From Melioribacteraceae bacterium (lineage in GTDB: Bacteria > Bacteroidota > Ignavibacteria > Ignavibacteriales > Melioribacteraceae), in the NCBI GenBank assembly GCA_021739765.1, contig JAIPBD010000003.1:124001-188000 (forward strand): 64,000 bases of DNA. Direction: 5' to 3'. Every line of letters begins with the position of its first letter. Position 1 is the stretch's first letter. The notes beneath the pieces are model-generated. The model was not told the origin of the DNA. It saw only the letters and a list, made by a program, of their open reading frames with translations, and searched no databases. A program made the translations under genes and the position numbers. Shown one piece after another: positions 19,446 to 29,266 of the stretch.

Positions 19446-20295
19446 AATGAAAAAATATGTCACGATTAAAATAACTGCGGAACCTCAATATTTCGATCTA
19501 ATTTCAGGCTGTATTTGGAACGATGAAGTTGAAGGAATAATTGAGAATGATCATTTTTTAGAAGTAAGCAGTTATAATACTTCCGACGAATTTAAGAATG
19601 AGATTTTAGACACTCTTTCACAGTTAAAAAATAATGGCGGAATTGCTGATTATTCGGTTTCATCCACGATTGGAGAAGAACGAAATTGGAATGAAGAATG
19701 GGAGAAGGCGCTAAATATTGTTGAAATTGGTGAAAAATTCGCGATCAAACCGTCCTTCAGGGAATATGAAAACAAAGAGAATCGTTTTGTATTGGAAATT
19801 GATCCCAAAATGTCATTTGGCACCGGAGAACATCAAACAACCCGATTAATGTTGCTTGCGCTCGAAAAGTATTTAACTCCGGAGGCCAAAGTGTTAGATG
19901 TTGGCACCGGAACAGGTGTATTAGCGATCGCGGCAGTTAAAGCAGGCGCAAAATCTGCCATCGGAGTAGATAATGATGAGTGGTGTTTAATGAATGGTAT
20001 TGAAAACATTGAGAGAAATAATTGCCAAAAAGAAGTGGAAATATTACTTGGTGATATAACAAATGTTGAAGATGAGGACTTTGATCTTGTTCTGGCAAAC
20101 ATAAACAGAAATGTATTAATAGAAATCAAACAAGAGTTGACAAAAAAAACAAAAACCGGAGGGAAACTAATCCTCTCCGGTTTTCTAGAAAATGATACTC
20201 AAATGTTACTTGCTCATTTTGAAAACCACTTTACTCAAACCGAATTACTTCAACAAGATGAGTGGTGTTCGTTTGTATTAAGCAAAAATTATTGA
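19435..20295 (+). CDS. prmA: Ribosomal protein L11 methyltransferase
   Basis: Trimethylates lysines and the N-terminus of ribosomal protein L11. The 286 residues carry the family segment RNWNEEWEKALN, the SAM motif DVGTGTGVLAIAAVKAGA, FGTGEHQTTRLM and LANINRNVL. The ATG at 19435 overlaps dacB by 11 bases; ATG 19447 (MKKYVTIKI) is an equally good start. The 3' coding part (20142-20184) also contains a terminator acting on the opposite strand, and the last 7 bases overlap the convergent MarR gene. Confidence 0.94.
   Translation: MDIRMKKYVTIKITAEPQYFDLISGCIWNDEVEGIIENDHFLEVSSYNTSDEFKNEILDTLSQLKNNGGIADYSVSSTIGEERNWNEEWEKALNIVEIGEKFAIKPSFREYENKENRFVLEIDPKMSFGTGEHQTTRLMLLALEKYLTPEAKVLDVGTGTGVLAIAAVKAGAKSAIGVDNDEWCLMNGIENIERNNCQKEVEILLGDITNVEDEDFDLVLANINRNVLIEIKQELTKKTKTGGKLILSGFLENDTQMLLAHFENHFTQTELLQQDEWCSFVLSKNY
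20142..20184 (-). terminator. Rho-independent terminator of the MarR gene, inside prmA
   Basis: AAAACCGGAG (20152-20161) and CTCCGGTTTT (20175-20184) form a perfect 10-bp stem with a 13-base loop. On the minus strand the stem is followed by a T-rich tract TTTTTGTTTTTTTT, an excellent intrinsic terminator. It lies 105 bp beyond the stop codon of the convergent MarR gene and within the coding sequence of prmA. In the plus direction the T-run is only four bases. Confidence 0.75.
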
Positions 20296-20714
20296 GCTAA
20301 TTTTTCCAAAGTCTGAGTTAATTGTTTTTGCTCAGCATCAGTAAGAACAGAAGTAACATCTCTCATATTCTTTGCATAAGTAGGATAAATTTTACTCATT
20401 TTATCCTTTCCTTTTGCTGTTAACTCAGCCATGATTACTCTTCTATCTTCTTTAGAAGGAACTCTTTTAACTAAACCCTCTTTTTCCAGGTTATCAACAA
20501 CGCAAGTAATGTTTGCGCCGGTAACCATTAATTCTTCGCTAATTCTTTTTAGCGGTACAGCACCTGAAGCAACTAATACTTCAAGTACATTAAATTGAGG
20601 TGCAGTTAGTTTGTGGCTAGATGTATACTTAGCCTGTGACTTTCTCAAGTTGTCATATGCTTTTGAGAGTTTATCCCAAAGATCAAGTGCAACTTTCGCT
20701 TTTGTTTCTGCCAT
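20289..20714 (-). CDS. MarR-family transcriptional regulator
   Basis: Dimeric winged-helix regulator of 141 residues. The DNA-binding part is clear: LTAPQFNVLEVLVASGAVPLKRI, then ELMVTGANITCVVDNLEKEGLVKRVPSKEDRRVIMAEL (wing). Flanking helices give the dimer. A strong RBS (AGGAGAG) precedes the ATG. The gene is divergent from the men operon over a 337-bp gap, so it may regulate itself, the men genes or distant targets. The ligand is unknown. Confidence 0.9.
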   Translation of the reverse strand: MAETKAKVALDLWDKLSKAYDNLRKSQAKYTSSHKLTAPQFNVLEVLVASGAVPLKRISEELMVTGANITCVVDNLEKEGLVKRVPSKEDRRVIMAELTAKGKDKMSKIYPTYAKNMRDVTSVLTDAEQKQLTQTLEKLAQ

Positions 20715-21051
20715 GCTTCTCTCCTTTTGTTTGTGTGTGTGGCTATGAGACCTATGAATATTCTTGAAATTTATAGCAATAAATAATTTCTACCACAAAA
20801 TAATAAAATATCCTTGTTAATGTCAATATTGATGTTTTGCAACTAAGATTAATCAAGTCCTAATTTTTACATTAGGTTAATAGGAAAAAACAATAAAAAG
20901 GACTCTTAAATGATTCTATAAATTAAAACCGATTTATTAGAGAGTATTCCATCAATATATTTTAGTTCAATATAAGACTTTCAAGTAAAATTTGAAACTA
21001 AAGTGCAAAAATTTATATTTAGTCATTTAGTTTATAATAATACGACACACT
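20715..21051. other. 337-bp intergenic region between MarR gene and men operon
   Basis: No gene is visible in this very AT-rich stretch. It holds two candidate operators, a perfect 10-bp palindrome TCAATATTGA (20822-20831) and an inverted repeat CCTAAT-N6-ATTAGG (20859-20876). It also holds a promoter-like element for the men operon (20991-21021). The divergent layout makes it the likely control region of both flanking transcripts. Confidence 0.5.
20991..21021 (+). promoter_or_regulatory. Bacteroidota-type promoter candidate for the men operon
   Basis: TTTG (20991-20994), 19 bases, then TATATTTA (21014-21021) match the Bacteroidota housekeeping pattern TTTG-N19-TAnnTTTG with one mismatch. 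A start of transcription about 7 bases further on would leave a leader of about 24 bases before the menF TTG codon. Confidence 0.5.
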
Positions 21052-22461
21052 TTGAATAATAACATACTCCGTCTCAGTTCATTTATCGATAAAATGCATC
21101 TCTCATTAAACAAAGGTGCAGAAAACGAAATATCGAGTTTTATTTCAGTCATCGATAAAACTGAGATTCGACCGATACTTGAAAGTATTTATAAAGACAC
21201 AAATGAATTTTTCTACTGGGATAAACCTGAATCCGGATTCACGCTTCTTGGAATTGGTTCTACTTATCAAATTAAAAAAAATGGTGACTCGAGAATTCTT
21301 GAAACTGAAGCAAAAATAAATTCGATTCGAGATAAAATTTATCATAATTGGAGCAGTATCCCTTTAAAGTCATTCCCTTTTTTTATGGGTGGAATGAAGT
21401 TTGCGGCAAATGAAAAAAGTGATTTATGGGAAGATTACCAAGATTCAGATTGGTTCATCCCACGATTTATAGTTTTAACACAAGGGATTGAATCTTTTCT
21501 TGTTTTCAATTTTGATTTTAAGTCCGATGAGAAAGAAAATCTATTAAAAGAATTTCAAAATTTTTCTGAACTTATTTCGAATTCTTCCAATACCAAGCTT
21601 TCCAAATTTGATGAAAATTTTGTTGGAATTAAGATCTCGAATAAAGAAACTGAGCTTAATGATTGGGAATTAAAAATAAATGCCGCATTGAATAAAATTA
21701 AATCAGGTAATATTCAAAAAATCGTTCTTTCGAGAATGGTTAGCCAAGATCTTTCTCACAATCCTCCTATTCCATACATAATGGAAATCCTCGCAAAAAA
21801 ATATCCGTTGTGTTATATATTCGCGTTCAAAAAATCCGATTCAATATTTTTTGGCGCGTCGCCCGAAATGTTAGCAAAAGTTGATGATGGTTGGATTGAA
21901 GCAGACGCTCTAGCTGGTTCATCTCCCAGAGGAATAAATGAAGCTGAAGATAAATTATTCGAGAATGAGTTATTATCTTCACCGAAAAACCTAATGGAAC
22001 AAAAAGCGGTAGTTGATTTTATTGTTAACGCATTTAATTCATTCTCTGATGATCTTATATTTGAAAAAGTGCCGATTATACGAAAACTTTCTAACATCCA
22101 GCATCTTTGGACACCAATAAGAGCTAAACTTAAAAAGGGTAAAGATGTCTTTTCGATCATCAAAGAAATTCATCCTACCCCGGCAATCTGCGGCGCACCG
22201 TGGTCTGAAGCATTGGGTTCAATTATCGAAATGGAAGAACACTCACGAGGGCTTTTTACGGGCACGGTTGGTTGGTTTAATTTTTCGGGTGAAGGTGAAT
22301 TTGCGGTTGCAATACGATCCGCTTTAATCAAAAACAAAAAACTTTTCGCTTTTGCCGGATGTGGAATTGTAGAAGGCTCTGACCCGGTTTCAGAATTTAA
22401 TGAAGCTGAACTAAAATTAAAACCGATACTTTCATTGTTCGAAAATGATTCAAAAAATTAA
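21052..22461 (+). CDS. menF: Isochorismate synthase MenF
   Basis: Converts chorismate to isochorismate, the committed step of menaquinone synthesis. The 469 residues belong to the chorismate-binding family: KIVLSRMVS, FGASPEMLAKV, ALAGSSPRG, HLWTPIRAKL and PTPAICGAPWSEAL are the typical catalytic segments, ending in the Mg-binding GCGIVEGSDPVSEFNE region. It starts at TTG 21052 and leads the men operon. The similar anthranilate synthase is excluded by the operon context. It overlaps menD by 17 bp. Confidence 0.94.
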   Translation: MNNNILRLSSFIDKMHLSLNKGAENEISSFISVIDKTEIRPILESIYKDTNEFFYWDKPESGFTLLGIGSTYQIKKNGDSRILETEAKINSIRDKIYHNWSSIPLKSFPFFMGGMKFAANEKSDLWEDYQDSDWFIPRFIVLTQGIESFLVFNFDFKSDEKENLLKEFQNFSELISNSSNTKLSKFDENFVGIKISNKETELNDWELKINAALNKIKSGNIQKIVLSRMVSQDLSHNPPIPYIMEILAKKYPLCYIFAFKKSDSIFFGASPEMLAKVDDGWIEADALAGSSPRGINEAEDKLFENELLSSPKNLMEQKAVVDFIVNAFNSFSDDLIFEKVPIIRKLSNIQHLWTPIRAKLKKGKDVFSIIKEIHPTPAICGAPWSEALGSIIEMEEHSRGLFTGTVGWFNFSGEGEFAVAIRSALIKNKKLFAFAGCGIVEGSDPVSEFNEAELKLKPILSLFENDSKN

Positions 22462-24220
22462 TCGTAATTATTTATTCTCGCAAATTTTTGCTTCACAATT
22501 GGCAGATTTGGGCATAACTAACGCAGTTGTGTCACCGGGATCAAGAAACACTCCACTAACGTTAGCATTTGCCGATAACCCCAAAATTGACTTAACACCT
22601 ATAATCGACGAACGTTCGGCGGGGTTTTTCGCCCTCGGCATCACAAAAAAAAACAAAAGGCCTACAGTTGTAATTACAACTTCAGGCACAGCGGTTGCCG
22701 AGTTATATCCGGCAATTATTGAAGCGTATCAACTACGGATTCCATTAATCATACTTACGGCCGATAGACCAAACGAATTGCAAAATTGCGGTTCAAATCA
22801 AACCATAAACCAAAAAAATATTTTCAAAAATCACATAGTCTGGTTTTTCGAGTCCACAATTTCAAAGCCGGACTATGAATCAATGATAAATATCAAAAGA
22901 CTTGCCGCAAAAGCCTTTGTAAAATCTGTTTCAAAGAAATCCGGGCCGATTCATATAAATTTTCCATTCGCTAAACCTTTAGAACCGTGGGTAAAAATCG
23001 ATACAATTGAAAAAACCGTTGCGGATAATGTTTCTTTTTATATTCCAAGAATTCTAAATCGAACGAGTACTGTAAAAGGAAATCACAAAAACTTTATCGC
23101 CGCTGCCGGGGCAATTCAAAAATCTAAAAAAGGAATCATAATTTGCGGAAATGGGGATTATTCCGATCAATCCATAACTTCAATAGTTGAATTCGCTGGG
23201 AAACTGAATTATCCCATTTTTGCTGATGGAAGTTCTCCGCTAAGATTTGGAAAATTTGAGAAGAGTGATATTATTACGAACTTCAATTCAATGTTACGCT
23301 CCAAAAAATTTACGAGAAAGTTTCAGCCAGAAATTATAATTCAATTCGGTAATGCGCCAACTTCAAATATTTTATTAGACTTTTTTGAGAAATCGAACGC
23401 CTATAAAATTTTAATAAATCGTTTTAATGAATTAAAAGATCCTTCAAGAACAACAAATCTAATTTTGAATTCGACGGATTTGGAATCAATCGAGTATTTA
23501 AGAAGTGAATTGAAAATGTTGGATTCGACTTTTGAATCAAGCCCAAAATGGTCGGACAATTTAAAACGAATGGATAGTTTATGTGAGACTGAAAAAGTAA
23601 ACTTCCTAAAAAAAGAACGTTTCCCATCAGAAACAAAAATTGTAAATGATATTATTAAAGCAATTCCCTCCGGCTGTAATTTATTTGTCTCGAACAGTAT
23701 GCCAATTCGTGATTTCGATTATTTCGCAAGCTCCTCGACAAAAGAAATTAATCTTTTTAATAATCGCGGTGCGAGTGGAATTGATGGAATTATTTCAACA
23801 GCTTTGGGAATTGCCAAAGTTTCGGAAAATCCAACAATATTGGTTTCAGGAGATTTGTCATTTTATCACAATATCAGTGCAATGCAAATTTCAAATCAGG
23901 AAAGGATTAATCTTACCGTAATTCTGATCAATAATGGTGGTGGTGGAATTTTTAACATGTTGCCAGTTTCGAAGGAAAATCCGCATTATGAAAAATACTT
24001 CCACACTCCACATGGTCTGGAATTTTCAAAAATTATAGAAGGATTTGGTGCGGAATATTTGTTACCAAATACATCAAATGAATTTACATCGATGATAAGA
24101 TCCGCTATTTCAAAAAATTGTTTTTCCGTTATTGATGTAAAAACGGACGCGGCGAAATCCGCAACACGAAGAAGATTGTTCTTCAAACAAACGGCTGAAA
24201 TAATTGATCGAAAAATATGA
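22445..24220 (+). CDS. menD: SEPHCHC synthase MenD
   Basis: Thiamine-diphosphate enzyme adding 2-oxoglutarate to isochorismate (2-succinyl-5-enolpyruvyl-6-hydroxy-3-cyclohexene-1-carboxylate synthase). The 591 residues show the MenD opening VVSPGSRNTPLTLAF, the catalytic glutamate region IIDERSAGFFALGITK, and the ThDP motif starting at SGDLSFYHNISAM and reaching NNGGGGIFNMLP. It overlaps menF by 17 bp and menH by 4 bp (ATGA), so the three are translationally coupled. Confidence 0.97.
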   Translation: MIQKINRNYLFSQIFASQLADLGITNAVVSPGSRNTPLTLAFADNPKIDLTPIIDERSAGFFALGITKKNKRPTVVITTSGTAVAELYPAIIEAYQLRIPLIILTADRPNELQNCGSNQTINQKNIFKNHIVWFFESTISKPDYESMINIKRLAAKAFVKSVSKKSGPIHINFPFAKPLEPWVKIDTIEKTVADNVSFYIPRILNRTSTVKGNHKNFIAAAGAIQKSKKGIIICGNGDYSDQSITSIVEFAGKLNYPIFADGSSPLRFGKFEKSDIITNFNSMLRSKKFTRKFQPEIIIQFGNAPTSNILLDFFEKSNAYKILINRFNELKDPSRTTNLILNSTDLESIEYLRSELKMLDSTFESSPKWSDNLKRMDSLCETEKVNFLKKERFPSETKIVNDIIKAIPSGCNLFVSNSMPIRDFDYFASSSTKEINLFNNRGASGIDGIISTALGIAKVSENPTILVSGDLSFYHNISAMQISNQERINLTVILINNGGGGIFNMLPVSKENPHYEKYFHTPHGLEFSKIIEGFGAEYLLPNTSNEFTSMIRSAISKNCFSVIDVKTDAAKSATRRRLFFKQTAEIIDRKI

Positions 24221-25047
24221 GAATTAATTCCGGAGAAGTAAAACTAAATCTAATCTGGAAAGAAGATCCGCGAATTTCTTCAAAACAGCCGATCATGTTT
24301 TTACATGGTTTTACCGGTAACTCATCCGAATGGCATTTTTTTTTTGATAAAGTAAATCCACATTTTAATCCCATCGCAATTGATCTGATCGGGCATGGAG
24401 AATCGGACAGCCCCAACGAACTAAACCATTACACTATACTTTCGATCACAAAACAATTCGATTCGATCATCAAAAAGATTCCCAATAAAATTATATTACA
24501 CGGCTATTCAATGGGAGGAAGGGTATTGCTGAACTACTTATTTCTCACTTCTCTCATTAACAAAATAAAAGCAATAATACTTGAAAGCACTTCATGCGGT
24601 ATTGAGAATCCAATTGAGCGGAAAGCACGGGAAAATTCCGATTTGACTCTTGCTGAAAAAATATTGAAAAACGGCGTAGAAAATTTTATTGACGATTGGA
24701 TGCAAAAACCCATTTTCAGCGGTTTGAAAAATCTTGAATCCTCAGAATACACGTCATTTGTGAAAAAAAAGAAATTAAATAGCAAGATCGGTTTAGCAAA
24801 TAGTTTGAAAGGATTTGGCACCGGGAAAATGGACTATCTTGGAAATCGTTTGAACGAAATCGAAATTCCCGTTTTGCTGCTCAACGGTGAAAACGACCAG
24901 AAATTTGTATCAATAAATAAAAAAATGAAATCTCGATTTATTAACGCGAAGCACGTGATAATTGAAAATTGCGGACACAACATTCATTTAGAAAAGCCTT
25001 CGGAATTTCTTAATTTTGTGAACCATTTTCTAACCAAAATTGGTTAA
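24217..25047 (+). CDS. menH: SHCHC synthase MenH (alpha/beta hydrolase)
   Basis: Eliminates pyruvate from SEPHCHC to give SHCHC. The 276 residues have the alpha/beta hydrolase fold with oxyanion-region MFLHGFTGNSSEW, nucleophile elbow GYSMGG and the catalytic His in NCGHNIHLEKPSEF. Position between menD and menB fixes the role; without context it could be any hydrolase of this fold. Confidence 0.9.
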   Translation: MRINSGEVKLNLIWKEDPRISSKQPIMFLHGFTGNSSEWHFFFDKVNPHFNPIAIDLIGHGESDSPNELNHYTILSITKQFDSIIKKIPNKIILHGYSMGGRVLLNYLFLTSLINKIKAIILESTSCGIENPIERKARENSDLTLAEKILKNGVENFIDDWMQKPIFSGLKNLESSEYTSFVKKKKLNSKIGLANSLKGFGTGKMDYLGNRLNEIEIPVLLLNGENDQKFVSINKKMKSRFINAKHVIIENCGHNIHLEKPSEFLNFVNHFLTKIG

Positions 25048-25067
25048 TTATAAAAAAAGGATAATTG

Positions 25068-25901
25068 ATGTCTTTTAATTGGGAAAAAGCAAAAGAGTAC
25101 AACGACATTCTCTATGAAAAAATGGACGGTATCGCGAAGATAAGCATAAACCGACCGGAAGTAAGAAACGCGTTCAGACCGGATACGGTTTTAGAAATGT
25201 TCGATGCGTTTAATGATGCGAGAGAGGATGAATCGGTTGGTGTAATATTGTTAACCGGAGCCGGACCGGCAAAAGACGGAAAATACGCATTCTGCGCCGG
25301 TGGTGATCAAAAAATTCGTGGTGATAAAGGTTATGTCGGAAGTGATGGCGTGCCTCGGCTAAATATTCTCGATGTGCAAAAACAAATCAGAAGTATTCCC
25401 AAACCTGTTATTGCTTTAGTTGCCGGATACGCGATTGGCGGCGGACATGTTCTACACGTGATTTGCGATATGACAATCGCGGCAGAGAATGCAATTTTTG
25501 GCCAAACCGGACCAAAAGTCGGGAGTTTTGATGGCGGTTTTGGCGCCAGTTATTTAGCCCGGATTGTGGGACAAAAACGAGCTCGCGAAATTTGGTATTT
25601 GTGTCGACAATATAATGCCTCCGAAGCTTACGAAATGGGACTCGTTAACAAGATTGTTCCGGTTGAGGAACTCGAAGCTGAAGGAGTTCAATGGGCGAAA
25701 GAAATTCTTGAAAAAAGTCCACTCTCAATTCGACTTTTGAAATCAGCCTTTAATGCTGAACTTGACGGGCAAGCCGGGATTCAGGAATTAGCCGGAAATG
25801 CAACTCTTTTGTATTATATGAGCGAAGAGGCGCAAGAAGGCAGAAACGCATACAATCAAAAACGTAAACCGGATTTTTCAAAATTTCCGCGCGTGCCTTA
25901 A
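25068..25901 (+). CDS. menB: 1,4-dihydroxy-2-naphthoyl-CoA synthase MenB
   Basis: Crotonase-fold enzyme closing the second ring of the naphthoquinone from o-succinylbenzoyl-CoA. I choose ATG 25068, with AGGA 7-10 bases upstream, over TTG one codon earlier; this gives 277 residues. Signature segments are [11 protein letters not shown] and [21 protein letters not shown]. The residues Q146-T147-G148 are the type I pattern, in which bicarbonate acts as base, rather than the QTDAD type. It overlaps menA by one base (TAATG). Confidence 0.97.
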   Translation: MSFNWEKAKEYNDILYEKMDGIAKISINRPEVRNAFRPDTVLEMFDAFNDAREDESVGVILLTGAGPAKDGKYAFCAGGDQKIRGDKGYVGSDGVPRLNILDVQKQIRSIPKPVIALVAGYAIGGGHVLHVICDMTIAAENAIFGQTGPKVGSFDGGFGASYLARIVGQKRAREIWYLCRQYNASEAYEMGLVNKIVPVEELEAEGVQWAKEILEKSPLSIRLLKSAFNAELDGQAGIQELAGNATLLYYMSEEAQEGRNAYNQKRKPDFSKFPRVP

Positions 25902-26800
25902 TGAACACAGCATCTTTAAGTGAAATTGGATTAGTTGAAAGATGGCTCCTCGCAAGTCGACCAAAAACTTTATTAGCTTCCCTGGTTCCGGTTTTTGTTG
26001 GCGGATCGATCGCAATATTTAATAATGTTTTTCACGGCCCCGCATTTGCGATAGCATTAATCTGTTCTGCATTAATTCAAGTTGGAACAAACTTCACGAA
26101 TGATTTATTTGATCATCTCACCGGAAAGGATACCGAAAAGCGTGTCGGACCAACGCGCGCGGTCTCTTCCGGATTAATCAAAGTTAGTGAGATGAGATTC
26201 GCGGTTTATTTTACGTTTGGATTATCTTTCGTTCTTGGTCTATACCTGGTTTACCTCGGTGGATGGATAATTCTTTTAATAGGAATTGTTTCAATTTTTG
26301 CCGGAGTCGCATATACCGCCGGACCATTTCCTTTAGCTTATAATGGACTCGGAGATATTTTCGTATTCCTCTTTTTTGGATTCGTTGGAACAGTTGGTAC
26401 ATATTACGTTCAGGCTTTGGAGTTTTCATGGTTGGCATTTTGGGCTTCTATTCCGGTCGGAGCTCTAATTACAAATATTCTTGTTGTTAATAATTACAGA
26501 GATCGAATTGAAGACAGACAAAACGGAAAAAACACGCTTGCAGTAAAATTCGGCGCTAAATTCACACGTATTCAATATGTAACTTTTATGGTGCTCTCTT
26601 ATTCCGTGTTATTTTTGGTCTATGTCACATTTAAACAAAGTTTATTGATTTTTCTTCCGTTAATCTCACTTCCATTAGCCGTTAAATTAATTGTTATGAT
26701 TTACAATTTGGAAGGAACAGAATTAAATAAAGCCTTGGAACTGACCGCAAAGCTATCAGCCATTTATGGAATTTTATTCGCGATTGGTATTCTGATATGA
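25901..26800 (+). CDS. menA: 1,4-dihydroxy-2-naphthoate prenyltransferase MenA
   Basis: Membrane UbiA-family enzyme that attaches the polyprenyl tail to DHNA. The 299 residues have about eight to nine membrane helices and the two Asp-rich diphosphate-binding motifs, NDLFDHLTGKDTEKR (about 67-80) and NNYRDRIEDRQNGKNTLAVKFG. The start codon overlaps the menB stop, and the end overlaps menC by 4 bp. Confidence 0.96.
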   Translation: MNTASLSEIGLVERWLLASRPKTLLASLVPVFVGGSIAIFNNVFHGPAFAIALICSALIQVGTNFTNDLFDHLTGKDTEKRVGPTRAVSSGLIKVSEMRFAVYFTFGLSFVLGLYLVYLGGWIILLIGIVSIFAGVAYTAGPFPLAYNGLGDIFVFLFFGFVGTVGTYYVQALEFSWLAFWASIPVGALITNILVVNNYRDRIEDRQNGKNTLAVKFGAKFTRIQYVTFMVLSYSVLFLVYVTFKQSLLIFLPLISLPLAVKLIVMIYNLEGTELNKALELTAKLSAIYGILFAIGILI

Positions 26801-27852
26801 TTTTGAAAAGGGTTAAATATAAACCTTTTCGTTTAAATTTTAACTCGTCATTTAACAATTCCAAAACTACTTTTGCGTTTCGCGATGTTATTTTTTTTGA
26901 AGCCGAAGATTCATGCGGACGAATCGTTTACAGCGAATCTGCTCCGCTTCCAGAATTTGGGACCGAAACCACAGATTCTATCACCAATTGTTTTGATGAA
27001 GTTATCAAAGATATATTGGGGAAAGAAATCCATTCGTTTGATGATATCACAAATTTATTAGATCCTATCGGAAACAAACCTTCATTGAAATGCGGATTAG
27101 AACAAATTCTGATCGCCCTACTTATTCGTGAAAATCCAGCTTTATTTCCAAAGAGTACAAGTCATTTTGAAGTAAACGGTCTGATAGGATTAAATGATCA
27201 TCAAGAGATCGAAAAAGTTTTGGAGGAAAAAATTAATGACGGCACTAAAGCCATTAAATTAAAAGTGAACCGCGACAATCATATATTTTTATCTCAACTA
27301 ATTAATAATTCAACATTCGCAATAAAAAACAACATTCGTTTTAGATTGGATGCAAACTCGATATTTTCATTCGAAGAAGCTGAACGCGTGCTGAAATCTT
27401 TTGATCCGAAAAAAATAGAATATTTCGAACAACCCACGTCATCGATAAATGAAATGGAAATCCTCGAACAAAATTCTGAGATACCGATCGCTTTGGATGA
27501 ATCTTTAACAAGTTACGATCATGTCGAAAAATTGATAAAGGATTCGCAGATCAAATACTTTATTATAAAACCGATGGTTTTAGGTGGGATACTAAAAATA
27601 AATAGATTGAAAAAAATAGCCAACGATTATGGGAAAAAGTTGATCGTATCCTCCGCTTTGGAGAGCCACATCGGGAAAATACATTTGCTATTTGGATGTG
27701 CGATCCTAAATAATAATGAAACGCATGGAATTGATACCTCTTTTATGTTTTCGAATAATCCGACAAATGATCAATTCCCAACAATATCCGGCAAGGTGGA
27801 TTGGGAAGCCGAACTATTCTTAAATGAAGTGAGGACAACCATTTTTGAGTAA
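26797..27852 (+). CDS. menC: o-Succinylbenzoate synthase MenC
   Basis: Enolase-superfamily enzyme dehydrating SHCHC to o-succinylbenzoate. The 351 residues include the Lys-x-Lys base region KAIKLKV, the metal ligands RLDANSIF, EQPT and DESLTS, and the second lysine near FIIKPMVLGG. It follows menA with a 4-bp overlap and overlaps menE by 8 bp. The divergent sequence is normal for this family, and the operon settles the role. Confidence 0.92.
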   Translation: MILKRVKYKPFRLNFNSSFNNSKTTFAFRDVIFFEAEDSCGRIVYSESAPLPEFGTETTDSITNCFDEVIKDILGKEIHSFDDITNLLDPIGNKPSLKCGLEQILIALLIRENPALFPKSTSHFEVNGLIGLNDHQEIEKVLEEKINDGTKAIKLKVNRDNHIFLSQLINNSTFAIKNNIRFRLDANSIFSFEEAERVLKSFDPKKIEYFEQPTSSINEMEILEQNSEIPIALDESLTSYDHVEKLIKDSQIKYFIIKPMVLGGILKINRLKKIANDYGKKLIVSSALESHIGKIHLLFGCAILNNNETHGIDTSFMFSNNPTNDQFPTISGKVDWEAELFLNEVRTTIFE

Positions 27853-29266
27853 TTCTAAAAATGTAAAAATATCGTTATTTGATGGGGCAAATAAGAATCC
27901 CGAAAAAATTTTTATTTGTTCCAAAGATCGAAAGCTTTCGAACAATGACGTGATCAATGAATCTTTTTTTCTAACAGGGAAATTTCGTCAAGAAGGAATT
28001 TGTGAAAAAGATAAAGTTGTTCTTTTCCTCCCAAATTCAATTGAATTTGTGATCTCAATTTTAGCACTTTGGAGAATCGGAGCGGTTCCAATTCCGTTAA
28101 ATCCCAAACTGAACAAAAAACTATTATCCGAGCAATTAATCTTTTCTGATTCCAAATTTATTCTTTCAACGGATATTGAATTAAAAGTTGATTGTGCCAA
28201 AAGTATAATAATTGATCTCGATCGAACAACAAATCCCGTTCCTTCAGAGTCATTTGTAAATTTAGATTCGGTCGCATTAATGCAATTCACATCAGGTAGT
28301 TCCGGAATTCCCAAGTTAGTTCCGCTTACATTTAGTAATATTTTTGCGAGCATTGAGTGTACGAATTCCCTTTCTCGATTGAGTGAATCGGATTATTGGT
28401 TTGCCTCACTCCCATTTTTCCACATCGGCGGATTTTCGATTCTAACGCGTTCTTTTTTTACAAATGCGTCGGTTTACATAATTGATAATTTTAAAGTAGA
28501 GGACTTCAAATCTGTTTTGGAAGTTGAACAAATAACTCATCTTTCTCTTGTTCCAACAATGCTGAATGAATTGTTAAATGATAGAATTGGATTTCCCTCA
28601 TCCCTCAAAGCAGTTTATATCGGAGGCGCGGCCTCAACCCAAGGTTTACTTAAAGAAGCGCTGGAGCTCGGATTACCGATCTTTAAAGTTTACGGCTCAA
28701 CTGAAACTTGTTCGATGATCTCCGGTTTTCCTCTTCGGGAATTTCCACACAAAATTGAATCGTCCGGTCTGCCTCTAAAAAACGTAAAAATTGATATTGA
28801 TGGAAAAGAAGGCAGAATTAAGATTAAATCCGAAACCATTACCAAAGGATATTACAAACTGGAGGCTTTATCACATAGCTCGTTCACAAAGGGCGAGTTT
28901 TGTTCAAATGATGTCGGTTGGATTGACACAGATGGTTTTTTATTTGTCCAATCAAGAGCTGATAGGATAATCAACAGCGGCGGCGAAAAAATTGATCCGG
29001 CTGAGGTTGAATCAGTTCTGATGCAAATTCCGGGCATCTCAGACTGTGCTGTGTTTGGCAAACCTGATAAAAAGTGGGGAGAAAGTTTGACTGCGGCGAT
29101 TGTGTCAAAGGACAATTCGACTTCCCGCGATTCAATACAAACATATCTTGAAGGGAAATTGATAAATTTCAAAATTCCAAAAGAATATTACTTCGTCGAC
29201 AAAATTCCTAAAAGCGCAATAGAGAAAATTGACTTAAAATCTCTATTGGAGAAGATTGGCATTTAG
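27845..29266 (+). CDS. menE: o-Succinylbenzoate-CoA ligase MenE
   Basis: AMP-forming ligase that activates o-succinylbenzoate for MenB. The 473 residues show the P-loop MQFTSGSSGIPKLVPLT, FKVYGSTETCSM and INSGGEKIDPAEVE, the core motifs of the ANL superfamily, and the C-terminal catalytic lysine region IPKSAIEKIDLK. It starts at TTG 27845, overlapping menC by 8 bp. Its last 24 bases overlap the convergent thioesterase gene. Confidence 0.94.
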   Translation: MSNSKNVKISLFDGANKNPEKIFICSKDRKLSNNDVINESFFLTGKFRQEGICEKDKVVLFLPNSIEFVISILALWRIGAVPIPLNPKLNKKLLSEQLIFSDSKFILSTDIELKVDCAKSIIIDLDRTTNPVPSESFVNLDSVALMQFTSGSSGIPKLVPLTFSNIFASIECTNSLSRLSESDYWFASLPFFHIGGFSILTRSFFTNASVYIIDNFKVEDFKSVLEVEQITHLSLVPTMLNELLNDRIGFPSSLKAVYIGGAASTQGLLKEALELGLPIFKVYGSTETCSMISGFPLREFPHKIESSGLPLKNVKIDIDGKEGRIKIKSETITKGYYKLEALSHSSFTKGEFCSNDVGWIDTDGFLFVQSRADRIINSGGEKIDPAEVESVLMQIPGISDCAVFGKPDKKWGESLTAAIVSKDNSTSRDSIQTYLEGKLINFKIPKEYYFVDKIPKSAIEKIDLKSLLEKIGI

